DNA from: Luteimonas panaciterrae
GTDB lineage: Bacteria > Pseudomonadota > Gammaproteobacteria > Xanthomonadales > Xanthomonadaceae
DNA length: 64,000 nucleotides
Direction: 5' to 3'
Assembly: GCF_020511115.1 (NCBI RefSeq)
Contig: NZ_JAJAVH010000015.1
Span: 62,001-126,000 of the forward strand
The position numbers and the translations under genes are program-made. Positions 27,022 through 35,628 of the stretch are shown piece by piece; within the stretch, counting starts at the first letter, position 1, and every line of letters begins with the position of its first letter. The notes under the pieces were generated by a model. That model had not been told where the DNA came from. It ran no database searches and was given only the letters and a program-made list of their open reading frames with translations.

Positions 27022-27522
27022 TCAGTGGCTGCTCTTCCTGGCGCGCGTCCTTGCCGCCTTTTTCGCGGCCGCGGAGCGTTGCCGCGGGCCCTTGGTCCTG
27101 GCCGCTTTCTTCGCTGCCGCGGAGCGATCCTTGGCGGTTCGCTTCTTGGCCGCCGATTTCGCCTGACGTGAAAGCGCCTGTTTGGAAGCGGACTGGCTGC
27201 CGGCACGCTTGAGCACTTTTTTCACAGCCTTCGACCGTGTGCGCGATGGTGCTTTCTTCGTGGTCTTCTTGGCTGCCGTCAGATCTTTCTTTGCTTTTTT
27301 GCGGGTCGCTTTCTTGCCTTTCTTCGGAGCCGGAAGCTCGACGCCAGCGCGACGCGCTTTCGAGAGCCCGATGGCGATCGCCTGTTTGGTCGATTTGGCG
27401 CCATGCTTTCCTTTCCGGATATGTTCGATTTCTTCGTGGACGAACTCTCCCGCCTGGGTACTTGGCGATTTGCCTTCGCGTTTGTCCTGCTTGGCCCGAT
27501 CGAGGGTTTTCTTCTCTGGCAT
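27022..27522 (-). CDS. Histone H1-like, Lys/Ala-rich DNA-binding protein (DUF6496-like N-terminus)
   Basis: 166-aa very basic protein. The N-terminal ~65 residues form a conserved module (GKSPSTQAGEFVHEEIEHI, then KSTKQAIAIGLSKARRAG) that I associate with the DUF6496 family. The rest is a Lys/Ala/Arg tail with repeats such as RSAAAKKAARTK and RSAAAKKAARTR, typical of H1-like nucleoid proteins. Such proteins bind DNA nonspecifically, often under stress or in stationary phase. Single gene. Confidence 0.85.
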   Translation of the reverse strand: MPEKKTLDRAKQDKREGKSPSTQAGEFVHEEIEHIRKGKHGAKSTKQAIAIGLSKARRAGVELPAPKKGKKATRKKAKKDLTAAKKTTKKAPSRTRSKAVKKVLKRAGSQSASKQALSRQAKSAAKKRTAKDRSAAAKKAARTKGPRQRSAAAKKAARTRARKSSH

Positions 27523-28161
27523 GATCTGACTCCATTGCGGTTTCAGCCGGTGCCGGGGCTTTCATGGGCGATCGGTCTTATGACGGGCGTCAAACCCGTT
27601 CCTGTTCGCTTCCGAGCGAATGTCCGATCGTTGCAATGGAAAGCGTCCGGACTGAGCGCTTGTCGGCGGGACGCAAAGACGAACCGGTCGAAGCGGCCGG
27701 CTTCAGCAGTCCTGCGAAACCTCCTTCGAACTCGCCAGCTGTTGATTCACTGTCGCACCGCGGCTGTTCGCCATCGGTGAATCGCGCATCTATGGCGCGT
27801 AATCGATAGGGGAAGAATGTGTGAATCGCATGGGCGCGGTCGCAGAAAACGTTTTCCGCCGAGATGATGGGATGCGGATGTATCTGTACCGAAGAGAAAG
27901 CTTGGACATGGCACCAAGGCGGGGTTGCTCTAACCCCACAAATGGCCCCAAACCCGAGCTTATGCCTCAAGCGCCATGGGCCTGGCGTATCAAAAGTGAA
28001 CCCGCCGGGGCGGGGACCACAGAGGGAAGCGATCGCTTGTGCTAGCTTGCAATCGATGGCGCATAATCTGCCGCATGCGAGCCGTTCTGTAGGACGATGG
28101 AATAAGGTCCAGGCGGGTCGTTTCGGTTTTCGTTACCTTACCCACGAGTACTGGGGGCAAT
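27523..28161. other. Intergenic region, no gene recognised
   Basis: About 640 nt between the histone-like gene and the secreted protein at 28162. Short frames on both strands show no coding bias or motif. A 13-nt sequence ATGGCGCrTAATC occurs twice (near 27790 and 28055), which may be chance. Confidence 0.5.
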
Positions 28162-28650
28162 ATGGCCACACCGCACAACACACTCATCTATGCGATCGCT
28201 GCAAGTCTGCTGATACCGACGGTTGGACCAGCTTTGGCTGCTGGGGATGGGGATGGCAGCGGGGGAAGTTCGTCCGGTGGGCACGGTCTGGTGGTGCCGC
28301 CACCTCCTGTCACGACCGCCGGCATGGGGCAGCCTCAGCCGCAGACCCCTGACATCAGCCGGGATCCTCGCTGGCATGCCTATAAGTTCGAGCAGGACGG
28401 CATTCAATACCTGCAGGTGAACGACGGCGACGGAAACGTGCGGGTCACCCTGGGCATCATTGATGGCACTGTTTGGACATTGCCGATGGGCCGGGATGCT
28501 GGCCGGGTATCCACGTCACAGCGCCGTCTGGTCACGCCGGCGAATGCCACGCGCTCGGTGGTCTATCACACCCCGGACTTCGAATTCGTTGCCTACGTTG
28601 GCACCAATGGTGTCGTCTGGGCGGTCGAAGAATCCGACGGTACCCCGTAA
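28162..28650 (+). CDS. Secreted protein, unknown function
   Basis: 162-aa protein with a signal peptide (ends GPALAAG). A Gly/Ser/Pro-rich low-complexity linker follows (GDGDGSGGSSSGG, VVPPPPV), then a ~90-residue beta-rich domain (HAYKFEQDGIQYLQVNDGDG ... YVGTNGVVWAVEE). TACTGGGGGCAAT precedes the ATG. Its last 58 nt overlap tail-to-tail with the MASE1 gene. No family recognised. Confidence 0.75.
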   Translation: MATPHNTLIYAIAASLLIPTVGPALAAGDGDGSGGSSSGGHGLVVPPPPVTTAGMGQPQPQTPDISRDPRWHAYKFEQDGIQYLQVNDGDGNVRVTLGIIDGTVWTLPMGRDAGRVSTSQRRLVTPANATRSVVYHTPDFEFVAYVGTNGVVWAVEESDGTP

Positions 28651-30206
28651 GTCGGCGAGGCTGTCGCTGTTTTAGCGACAGGTTCGCTCAGCAACAGGCA
28701 GATGCGATTACGGCGGCAGCGGACGGTGCCGCCGTAAGCCAGAGCACGTCCCGCCAACGTTTCGACGGCGCGCCTGGATGTTTCAGGTCCAAGATTGAGT
28801 GAGGTGTCGAGCAGGGACACGGTGATGGCGATGCCACGATGCGCGCCTCGCTGTCCGCAACGCGCCCGGATCAGGATCGTCCCGGATTCCAATTCCAGCA
28901 AGAGCGCGACGGCGTCACTGACGCTGCGATAAGCCGCCAGCTGCATGCCGAGGCCAAGCTGGCAGGGGTCACCTTTCAAGCGTGGCGTGGCGAGCCGGCC
29001 AGTCTGTTCCCACACGCCGGCGATGGCGCTGGATTCCAGCACCAGGTAGAGGCCGTAGTGCTCGATTTCCGACGGGTAGACCAGACTCAGCTGTTCCCGG
29101 AACAGGCGCGACTGGATGACGCTGGTGCGCAGCATGTCCATCGCCGCGGCGTGGTGGCCACGCCCTTGCAGCCATTGCACCGCCTTGCGGAAGGAGATGT
29201 CCATGTCCTCGCCGATGATCTTCATCCGGATCGCGCGCTCGCGCATCTCGCGCTCGCTGGAGATGATGCTGGTCCTGGCGATGGTGATCGCTTGTTTTTC
29301 GATCAGGCGATGGTGCGTGAACTTGTGATAGTGATGCGAGATCGTCGCGCCGAACCACAGCAGCGCCGTTCCCATGACGGCGAGGATTTCCTGGGCGATG
29401 AATGCTTCCGCGTCATGGAATCCGCGTACCCACGGATTGTTCATCGTCGCGCCGATGGCCAGGTTTACACCGATGACGCCGATCGCCGCGCCCCGCCAAC
29501 CATGCAGGCAGGTGAGCGCGATCGCGGGCAACACCATCAAGACCCGAATGCTGTTTGCCTGCAGACCATTCGCATCCGGCGCCTGGACCAGATAGAGGCC
29601 CAGCAGGAACGAGATGGTGAAGAGCGCGAAGAACGCATCCAGGCGCAGTTTTCGGGCGGAAGGAAAAGACTGATTGCGTTGCTTCCACAGCAGGGCCAGC
29701 GGCGCCAGCATCAGGATGCCGAGGTAATCGCCGATGAAGAATCTGAACCAGATCTCCCAAGACACCGGCTCGCTCTTGGGCGACATGAGGAAGTAGGTCG
29801 CTGCAATGTTCAGGGCGCTCACTGAAACAGCGGCGAGCGCGGCAACCGAAAGCAGCCAATCCTGACGGCCTGACGCACGAATTTTTTCGTGCTTGTACAC
29901 GATGTATCCCACGGTCGGCATCAGTACGGCGGATGCCACGATCGCCCAGATGATTCCGAAGTCATCGACCATCGAATGACGGAAATAGGCGAACGCCAGG
30001 TATTCCCCGACAAGCAGGTAAGGCCAGGTGCGATACGGGAAGAGCAGTAGTGCCGCGACGCGCAAGCCCGCCGGCAGATACCACTGGTCCATCGAGATCT
30101 GGCGCAGGACCAAGTAGCAGACCGCATAAGCCACGGACACCAGAAGGCCACTCGGCCTCAAGCTCAGGCGAAGTTCCTTTTCAAGCCAAGCAAATCGTGC
30201 GGTCAT
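28593..30206 (-). CDS. MASE1-domain membrane protein with degenerate kinase-like C-terminus
   Basis: 537-aa protein. Residues about 20-300 contain around eight membrane helices of the MASE1 sensory type (RVAALLLFPYRTWPYLLVGEYLA, FIGDYLGILMLAPLALL). A helical linker leads to a region resembling the ATPase part of NarX/UhpB-type kinases (LGMQLAAYRSVSDAVALLLELE), but the usual N-box Asn and glycine boxes are absent and no clear phospho-acceptor His is seen. It is probably a signalling protein without kinase activity. The 3' end overlaps the convergent secreted-protein gene. Confidence 0.8.
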   Translation of the reverse strand: MTARFAWLEKELRLSLRPSGLLVSVAYAVCYLVLRQISMDQWYLPAGLRVAALLLFPYRTWPYLLVGEYLAFAYFRHSMVDDFGIIWAIVASAVLMPTVGYIVYKHEKIRASGRQDWLLSVAALAAVSVSALNIAATYFLMSPKSEPVSWEIWFRFFIGDYLGILMLAPLALLWKQRNQSFPSARKLRLDAFFALFTISFLLGLYLVQAPDANGLQANSIRVLMVLPAIALTCLHGWRGAAIGVIGVNLAIGATMNNPWVRGFHDAEAFIAQEILAVMGTALLWFGATISHHYHKFTHHRLIEKQAITIARTSIISSEREMRERAIRMKIIGEDMDISFRKAVQWLQGRGHHAAAMDMLRTSVIQSRLFREQLSLVYPSEIEHYGLYLVLESSAIAGVWEQTGRLATPRLKGDPCQLGLGMQLAAYRSVSDAVALLLELESGTILIRARCGQRGAHRGIAITVSLLDTSLNLGPETSRRAVETLAGRALAYGGTVRCRRNRICLLLSEPVAKTATASPTYGVPSDSSTAQTTPLVPT

Positions 30207-30505
30207 CAGCCCCCCTTTTGCTGAAATGGTGAGTCAGGGGCGTGTTATGAAACTGCGAAGATGCCGACCCACCGCACGAGAGAATCCCTTCCCACGGCCC
30301 CATCCGTCAAGCGAACTCGGTCGGGGAATGCGCATCACGATCCCACAAATGATGATCTCCACATCGATGAATGCGGGCGATAAGCCGAAGTAGACAATTG
30401 GATACTTGTTGATTGGCGCGAAGATATCGAGCCTTCGCAAGGAATGAGGAATCGGATTCCTGAGATCAAAACCGACGAAAGCTCGTCAGCCCCGGATAGC
30501 GGACA
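30207..30505. other. Intergenic region, nothing recognised
   Basis: About 300 nt between the MASE1 gene start and the sigma-factor stop. It contains AT-richer sequence but no convincing gene, terminator or repeat. Confidence 0.5.
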
Positions 30506-31396
30506 TCAGTTGAAAAAAGATGCGCGATTGGCGGCAGCAATGCGCCGTAGCTTCTCCGGATTGCGCTGCACATAGATGCGCAGGATGCGCTCTCCGTCGG
30601 TGTCGTAGGCCTGTACCGACTCGAGCTCCTCGCCAAAATAGCGCAGCACGCCGAGGCGGCCATTGATCGGAGCGAGCCTGATCCGCAATTCATGCTTGCG
30701 GCGCAGCGTGCAGGCGAAGAGAAGCTGGGCGACGCGCTGCCCGCCGATCATGGGTTTCGGGAAGCTGGTCACGATACCGCCGCCATCGCCGACCAGGGTG
30801 GCGGACTCGGCCATCATTTCCTTCATGGCCTTGAGGTCGGCGTTGGACCAGGCCTCGGCGAAGCGCCGCATCAGGCGCTGGTGGGCTTCCGCCGAGACGA
30901 CGTAGCGTGGCCGTTCCTCGCGCAGCTGGCTCTTGGCGCGGTGTACGATCTGGCGGCAGCTGGCCTCGCTCTTGTCCAGGGTTCTGGCAATGTCGATGTA
31001 GTCGGCATCGAACACCTCGCGCAGCAGGAACGCGGCCCGCGCTTCCGGCGCGAGCCGCTCCAGCACCGTCAGGAAGGCGATCGACAGGTCGCTCGAGGCT
31101 TCCTGCATCTCCTCGGGCGTGGCCGGGCCGTCGGTGAGGATGGGCTCCGGCAACCAGATGCCCACGTAGTGCTCGCGATCCGTGCGCGCCCGGCGCAGGC
31201 GATCGATGGAACGCCGCGTGGTGGCGGTGACCAGCCAGGCTTCCGGATCGGTCACCTGGCCGGGATCGGTGTCATTCCAGCCCAACCAGACGTCCTGGAC
31301 CACGTCCTCGGCCTCGGCCAGCGAGCCGAGCATGCGATAGGCCACGCCGAGCAGGCGCGGCTGCAGCTGGGTGAAGATGTGTGTGGGACCTTCCAT
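30506..31396 (-). CDS. ECF41-type RNA polymerase sigma factor with SnoaL-like C-terminal extension
   Basis: 296-aa sigma factor. Sigma-2 is at the N-terminus (LLGVAYRMLGSLAEAEDVVQDVWLGW), sigma-4 near residues 115-170 (LAPEARAAFLLREVFDADYIDIARTLDKSEASCRQIVHRA), then an NTF2/SnoaL-like extension that in ECF41 factors replaces an anti-sigma factor. ATG 31396 was chosen because the long upstream frame is a shadow of the cupin gene. An ECF41-like promoter (CGTCACA-N16-CGTC) ends 8 nt before this ATG, suggesting autoregulation. Cupin and carboxymuconolactone decarboxylase genes lie upstream on the same strand, the typical ECF41 partnership. Confidence 0.92.
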   Translation of the reverse strand: MEGPTHIFTQLQPRLLGVAYRMLGSLAEAEDVVQDVWLGWNDTDPGQVTDPEAWLVTATTRRSIDRLRRARTDREHYVGIWLPEPILTDGPATPEEMQEASSDLSIAFLTVLERLAPEARAAFLLREVFDADYIDIARTLDKSEASCRQIVHRAKSQLREERPRYVVSAEAHQRLMRRFAEAWSNADLKAMKEMMAESATLVGDGGGIVTSFPKPMIGGQRVAQLLFACTLRRKHELRIRLAPINGRLGVLRYFGEELESVQAYDTDGERILRIYVQRNPEKLRRIAAANRASFFN

Positions 31397-31404
31397 GCAA
31401 CCAG

Positions 31405-31431
31405 GACGGACCAGAAGGCCGGATTGTGACG
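31405..31431 (-). promoter_or_regulatory. ECF41-like promoter of the sigma-factor gene
   Basis: On the minus strand CGTCACA (31425-31431), 16-nt spacer, CGTC (31405-31408), then 8 nt to the ATG. As I recall, the published ECF41 consensus is TGTCACA-N16-CGTC; this site differs at one base. The position predicts transcription starting at or next to the start codon. Confidence 0.65.
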
Positions 31432-31482
31432 CGTCCGGTGCCCGGCGGGCGTGTCGCCCGCCAAACAACCGCCACGCCCCGG

Positions 31483-31896
31483 TCAGGGCACGGGGATCAG
31501 CGCGGGCTTGCCGGCATCCTTCAACAGGAACACGAGGAACTTCGCGGACTTCTCCTTGCTGGCGTTGCGGCCGACCGTATGCACGTCCTCGGGCCCCTCG
31601 TGGAAGCTCTGCCCGGGCGTCAGCGTGACTTCCTTGCCGCCGGCCACGCCCATCACGATCGAGCCTTCGAGCACGTAGATGAAGCCATGCGCGTCGTGGC
31701 GATGGACCGGGTCGGCGCCGCCCGGCGGGTATTCCACGGTGAGCATCAGGACTTCCTTGCCCGGATACTCGGGCAGCGCCTGGGTCATGACCTCGGTGAC
31801 GGCGGGGGGAGGGGCGTCGTTGCCTGGCTGGCCGTGGGCCGCGACGCTGCCTGCCCACAGCAGCGCCGGCAGGCTCAGTAGAGGATGGATGCGCAT
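31483..31896 (-). CDS. Secreted cupin-domain protein
   Basis: 137-aa single-domain cupin with a signal peptide (LLWAGSVAAHG). Metal-binding cupin motifs are present: GADPVHRHDAHGFIYVLEGSI and the later PEDVHTVGRN. An AGGAG site precedes the ATG. It lies between the sigma factor and the CMD-family gene on the same strand; periplasmic cupins of this kind are common near ECF41 or redox genes, but the substrate is unknown. A weak ECF41-like site (TGTCGAA-N17-CGTC) lies upstream. Confidence 0.87.
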   Translation of the reverse strand: MRIHPLLSLPALLWAGSVAAHGQPGNDAPPPAVTEVMTQALPEYPGKEVLMLTVEYPPGGADPVHRHDAHGFIYVLEGSIVMGVAGGKEVTLTPGQSFHEGPEDVHTVGRNASKEKSAKFLVFLLKDAGKPALIPVP

Positions 31897-31981
31897 GCGA
31901 TGACTCCTGTGTCTGCCGTCGCGAGGCGGCGTGAGGATGCATCGAATCCGACGGACGCACGTGGCGCCCGGTGATTCGACA

Positions 31982-32461
31982 TCAGGACAGCTCGGCCTTG
32001 TCGAGGCCGAAGGCTTTGTCGGCGGTTCCTGGCACGGTGCGGAAACCGACGTTGGCCCGGTTCCAGGCGTTGATCGCCATCACGTCGAACGTGAGGTCGG
32101 AGATCTCCTTCTCGGACAACTGCGTGCGCACGCGCTCGTAGACGTCGTCCGGCACGCCCTGCGCGGGCAGCTGCGTCAGCACTTCGGTCCAGGCCAAGGC
32201 CGCGCGCTCGCGGGGAGCGAACAGCGTCGACTCGCGCCAGGACGCGAGATGGTGCAAGCGCAACGGGCGCTCGCCGTGGATGGTGGCTTCCTTGATATGC
32301 ATGTCCAGACAGAACGCGCAGCCGTTGATCTGCGAGGCGCGAATGTTCACCAGATCACGGATCGGCTGTTCGATCGTCGAATTCTTGGTGAGCATGCTGA
32401 ACTCGACGAACTTCTTGAACAGCTCCGGGGACTGCTGCTGGTAATCGAGGCGTTGACTCAT
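31982..32461 (-). CDS. Carboxymuconolactone decarboxylase / AhpD-like protein
   Basis: 159-aa all-helical protein with the AhpD-type active site INGCAFCLDMHIKEA (CxxC plus downstream His) and the downstream block ERAALAWTEVLTQL. Members are small peroxidases or disulfide reductases, and are the most common targets of ECF41 sigma factors. A GGAGA site precedes the ATG. Located 85 nt upstream of the cupin gene and likely part of the same ECF41-linked unit. Confidence 0.92.
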   Translation of the reverse strand: MSQRLDYQQQSPELFKKFVEFSMLTKNSTIEQPIRDLVNIRASQINGCAFCLDMHIKEATIHGERPLRLHHLASWRESTLFAPRERAALAWTEVLTQLPAQGVPDDVYERVRTQLSEKEISDLTFDVMAINAWNRANVGFRTVPGTADKAFGLDKAELS

Positions 32462-32601
32462 GACGAAATCTCCATCGCTTGGGGGAAAACCGATGCGGGT
32501 GATCGCGATCGATTCGGAGACAATCTAGGCGCCACCATGATGGGTCGGTAGGCATCCGCGCGGACGCGCGGTGTTGAGCAGGGCGCACCAATGCGCGGCC
32601 G

Positions 32602-32628
32602 TGTCACAAACCTGGTCGCTCGAACGAC
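32602..32628 (+). promoter_or_regulatory. ECF41-like promoter upstream of the orphan sigma-4 gene
   Basis: TGTCACA (32602-32608), 16-nt spacer, CGAC (32625-32628), then 8 nt to ATG 32637. The -35 matches the ECF41 consensus exactly and the -10 differs at one base. Geometry is identical to the site before the sigma gene, on the opposite strand. Confidence 0.65.
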
Positions 32629-32636
32629 CTTGATGC

Positions 32637-32903
32637 ATGGCGACGCCAAAACTCGATCAGGATGCCCGTCCCACGTCGTCGAATGCCGATCGGATCTGGT
32701 CCGAATTCATGGCGGCGCTGGATACGCTCGCGCCGGATGTCCGCGCGGCGTTCCTGTTGCACGAGATATTCGAGACCAACTACGACGACATCGCCAGATT
32801 GATCGGGCAGCCGGCGGAGACGTGCCGTGGCCATGTCGAATATGCCCGCGAGCATGCGTTGCCACGCATGCCGTACGGGCAAGCGAAGGTGCCATCGCGA
32901 TGA
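32637..32903 (+). CDS. Stand-alone sigma-4-like protein (ECF fragment)
   Basis: 88-aa protein that is essentially sigma region 4 of an ECF factor: ALDTLAPDVRAAFLLHEIF, then NYDDIARLIGQPAETCRGHV, colinear with the 30506-31396 sigma factor. Sigma-2 and the SnoaL extension are missing. No Shine-Dalgarno site is seen, but an ECF41-like promoter ends 8 nt before the ATG. Its stop overlaps the LysR start (ATGA). It could be a decaying sigma gene or a small -35-binding regulator. Confidence 0.7.
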   Translation: MATPKLDQDARPTSSNADRIWSEFMAALDTLAPDVRAAFLLHEIFETNYDDIARLIGQPAETCRGHVEYAREHALPRMPYGQAKVPSR

Positions 32904-33943
32904 ACGCAGTGCCCCAGATTCCAGCGGATCACCGCGATTCGTTATCGTCCAGCTTCTCCGCCAGCTATGCCGGCGTGGTGGCATTCATCACCGTGGCGAC
33001 CGAAGGCAGCTTCGCGCGCGCCGCGGATCGCCTGGGTGTCGGCCGTTCCGCGGTGAGCCGCAGCGTGCAGAAACTCGAAGGCCAGCTCGGCACGCGATTG
33101 TTCTCGCGCACGACACGCTCCACTTCGTTGACCAGCGAAGGGGAGCTGTTCTTCGAGAACTGCCGCCCCGGTGTGGAGCGCATCGTGCAGGCGCTGGAAG
33201 AGATGCGGGATCTGCGCGAAGGCCCGCCGCGCGGGCAATTGCGGATCAGTTCGCCGCATGGCTTCGGCCGCAAGGTGCTGGCGCCGCTGATGGCCGAGTT
33301 CCGCATGCGCTATCCCGGCATCGGGATCGAACTGATGCTGGACGAGCGCGCGGTCGATCTGGCCGTGGATCGCGTCGATGTGGCATTTCGCGATGGCCGC
33401 CTGGACGACAGCCAGGTGATCGCCAAGCAGCTCATCCCCATGCAGATGTTCGTCTGCGCATCGCCGGACTATGCGCGCCGGCATGCGTTGCCGACGTCGA
33501 TCGATGAACTGGAGACGCACGCCTGCATCAGTCGACGATTGCCGAACGGCCGCCTGCAGAGCTGGGAGTTCAAGATCGACGGACGCCCGCACAGCGTCAT
33601 GCCGCAGGGCGATATCGTCCTCAACGATGACGATCTGCTGCTGCAGGCCGTGATGGACGGGCAGGGGCTCGCGCAGCTGCCGGCGTTCCAGGTCTGCGAC
33701 GCACTGCGGAAAGGAGTGTTGGTGGCGTGCCTCGGCCAATTCGCGCCCGACGATCGGGGGCACTATCTGTGTTACCTGAGCCGGCGGCAGTTGCCCAAAC
33801 GCATCCGCGCCTTCATCGACTTCATCACCACGCAGGTGCGCGCCTTGAATCTGGACCATGCCATCGAGATGACACAGATCCGGAGCGATTCGATCCCCGG
33901 CGAAGACATGCGCCGCGACAGTCATGCCGGCGTCGCGGCCTGA
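32900..33943 (+). CDS. LysR-family transcriptional regulator
   Basis: 347-aa regulator. The winged helix (SFARAADRLGVGRSAVSRSVQKLEGQLGTRLFSRTTRS) is at residues about 40-80, followed by a periplasmic-binding-like effector domain of the CrgA/DmlR type (GQLRISSPHGFGRKVLAPLMAEF, VAFRDGRLDDSQVIAKQL). The start overlaps the sigma-4 fragment, giving coupling and a possible link to the ECF41 promoter. The next gene on the same strand encodes an NmrA-like reductase, a frequent LysR target. Confidence 0.92.
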   Translation: MNAVPQIPADHRDSLSSSFSASYAGVVAFITVATEGSFARAADRLGVGRSAVSRSVQKLEGQLGTRLFSRTTRSTSLTSEGELFFENCRPGVERIVQALEEMRDLREGPPRGQLRISSPHGFGRKVLAPLMAEFRMRYPGIGIELMLDERAVDLAVDRVDVAFRDGRLDDSQVIAKQLIPMQMFVCASPDYARRHALPTSIDELETHACISRRLPNGRLQSWEFKIDGRPHSVMPQGDIVLNDDDLLLQAVMDGQGLAQLPAFQVCDALRKGVLVACLGQFAPDDRGHYLCYLSRRQLPKRIRAFIDFITTQVRALNLDHAIEMTQIRSDSIPGEDMRRDSHAGVAA

Positions 33944-34094
33944 CGCGCGTGATTGGTGCGCGTTGGTAAACATCGTGCATCCGGGTGGATGGCTACTGCG
34001 GGCGAAGCGGGACTCCTAGCATCGTCCTTGTACGCGCCGGGCCGTGTTCAACAGAACAACGGCTTGCTCCCCCAACACACACGAGAGGTGGATC

Positions 34095-34874
34095 GTGAAA
34101 TTCGTCGTCATCGGCGGTACCGGATTGATCGGAAGCAAGGTGGTCTCGCGTCTTCGCGACCAGGGGCATGAAGTGATCGCCGCGGCACCGTCGACCGGAA
34201 TCAACATCCTGACGGGCGAGGGACTCGATGCCGCGATGGCGGGCACCGATGTCGTCGTGGACCTCGCCAATTCGCCATCCTTCGAGGATGCGGCGGTCAT
34301 GGACTTCTTTCAGACGGCCGGCCGCAATCTACTGATGGCCGAAGCGAAGGCGGGAGTCGGCCATCACCTGGCGCTGTCGGTCGTGGGCACGGAGAAGCTG
34401 TCGGCCAGCGGTTACTTCCGCGCCAAGAACGCGCAGGAACAACTGATCCGTGCATCCGGCATTCCCTACACCATCATCCATTCGACCCAGTTCTTCGAAT
34501 TCCTGCCCGGCATCATCCAGTCCGGAGCCGAGGGCGGAACGGTTCGCCTGTCGCCCGCGCTGGTGCAGCCTATCGCATCGGAGGATGTCGCCGATGCGGT
34601 CGCGCGTCTGGCCATGCAAGCGCCGGCCAATGGCATCGTGGAGATCGCGGGGCCCGAACGCGAGCCGTTGTCCGGTCTCGCGCAGCGATTCATGAGCATC
34701 GTCCAGGACCCGCGCGAATTGATCAGCGATGCGCATGCGCGCTATTTCGGTGCCGAGTTGCAGGACGACACGCTGGTCCCGGCGCAGGCGACCTGGCAGG
34801 GCGCGTTGAACTTCGAGCGTTGGCTCGAGAAATCCGAATATGCCCGCTACGCGCCGCGTGCGCAGGCCGGATAA
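34095..34874 (+). CDS. NmrA-like NAD(P)-binding reductase/epimerase family protein
   Basis: 259-aa atypical short-chain reductase with N-terminal GGTGLIGSKVV dinucleotide-binding motif and the conserved GIPYTIIHSTQFFEFL block of the NmrA/HSCARG type. GTG 34095 was chosen because GAGAGG lies just upstream and it gives the Rossmann strand at once; the frame runs 17 codons further up. Such proteins sense or use NADPH; the substrate is unknown. It sits between LysR and an Ohr gene. Confidence 0.88.
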   Translation: MKFVVIGGTGLIGSKVVSRLRDQGHEVIAAAPSTGINILTGEGLDAAMAGTDVVVDLANSPSFEDAAVMDFFQTAGRNLLMAEAKAGVGHHLALSVVGTEKLSASGYFRAKNAQEQLIRASGIPYTIIHSTQFFEFLPGIIQSGAEGGTVRLSPALVQPIASEDVADAVARLAMQAPANGIVEIAGPEREPLSGLAQRFMSIVQDPRELISDAHARYFGAELQDDTLVPAQATWQGALNFERWLEKSEYARYAPRAQAG

Positions 34875-35000
34875 CGAACGGCGTGGGCATTCCAGGCTGA
34901 GCCGTCCACTGCGCCGGCTCATGAATCAGCGCGCGGAAGTCAGCACTGGTCAGCGCGGCCACGCCGTGCTCGGCGACAACGACAGGGGCATCACGAACTC

Positions 35001-35534
35001 ATGAGCCCGTTGCAGCCACCACCGACAAGCCTGCTGGACAAGTACCACGGCGAGGAAGCCCAGCCGCTCTACATCGGTCGCGTGCGCGTGACGGGAGGCG
35101 AGGCTGCGCATGGGCGCGCATCGGGCGTCGTCAGATCCGACGACGGCGCGCTCGAGGTGGACCTGCGCTTGCCCATCGAACTCGGAGGACCCGGCGGCGG
35201 CAGCAATCCGGAGCAACTGCTCGCGGCGGGCTACGCCGCCTGTTTCCACGGCGCGCTGACGCTGCTGGCAAAGCGGGCGGACATCGTGCTCACGGATCTC
35301 ACCGTGGATGCCGCGGTGACGTTCGCGCGAGATCCGATGGACGGTCTGTTCCTGTTGTCGGCGGACATCCGCGTCAGTCTTCCCGGCCTCGACCGTGCAC
35401 TCGCGGCGGAGCTGGTCCGCAACACCGAGCGCATCTGCCCCTACGCCAAGATGTCCCGCCACGGCATCGATCATGTGGTGGCGGTCGCGCTCGACCACGA
35501 ATCGCCGGGTTTCGACGACGAAGCATCCCGCTGA
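35001..35534 (+). CDS. Ohr/OsmC family peroxiredoxin (first copy)
   Basis: 177-aa Ohr-type protein with both redox cysteines: AAGYAACFHGAL (peroxidatic) and ERICPYAKMSRHG (resolving). It is longer than usual Ohr (about 140 aa) through an N-terminal extension (MSPLQPPPTSLLDKYHGEEAQ). It reduces organic hydroperoxides with lipoyl donors in characterised relatives. Convergent with the MarR gene; a second Ohr lies at 37631-38047. Confidence 0.92.
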   Translation: MSPLQPPPTSLLDKYHGEEAQPLYIGRVRVTGGEAAHGRASGVVRSDDGALEVDLRLPIELGGPGGGSNPEQLLAAGYAACFHGALTLLAKRADIVLTDLTVDAAVTFARDPMDGLFLLSADIRVSLPGLDRALAAELVRNTERICPYAKMSRHGIDHVVAVALDHESPGFDDEASR

Positions 35535-35628
35535 CGACTGCATCGGGAGGTGCGCTCATGCATGTGGGAAGCGTGCCGGTGTCGTCCAGGCTGATGGACG
35601 ATATCGTGGTCTAGATATGCCCGGTCCG

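Noticed and set aside
27787..28067. 13-nt sequence ATGGCGCrTAATC present twice
   Set aside because: Only two short copies in intergenic sequence with no structure; likely chance.
31397..31960. Long N-terminal extension of the sigma-factor frame
   Set aside because: Overlaps the cupin gene out of frame, is Arg/Pro/Gly-rich, and the ECF41-like promoter lies inside it.
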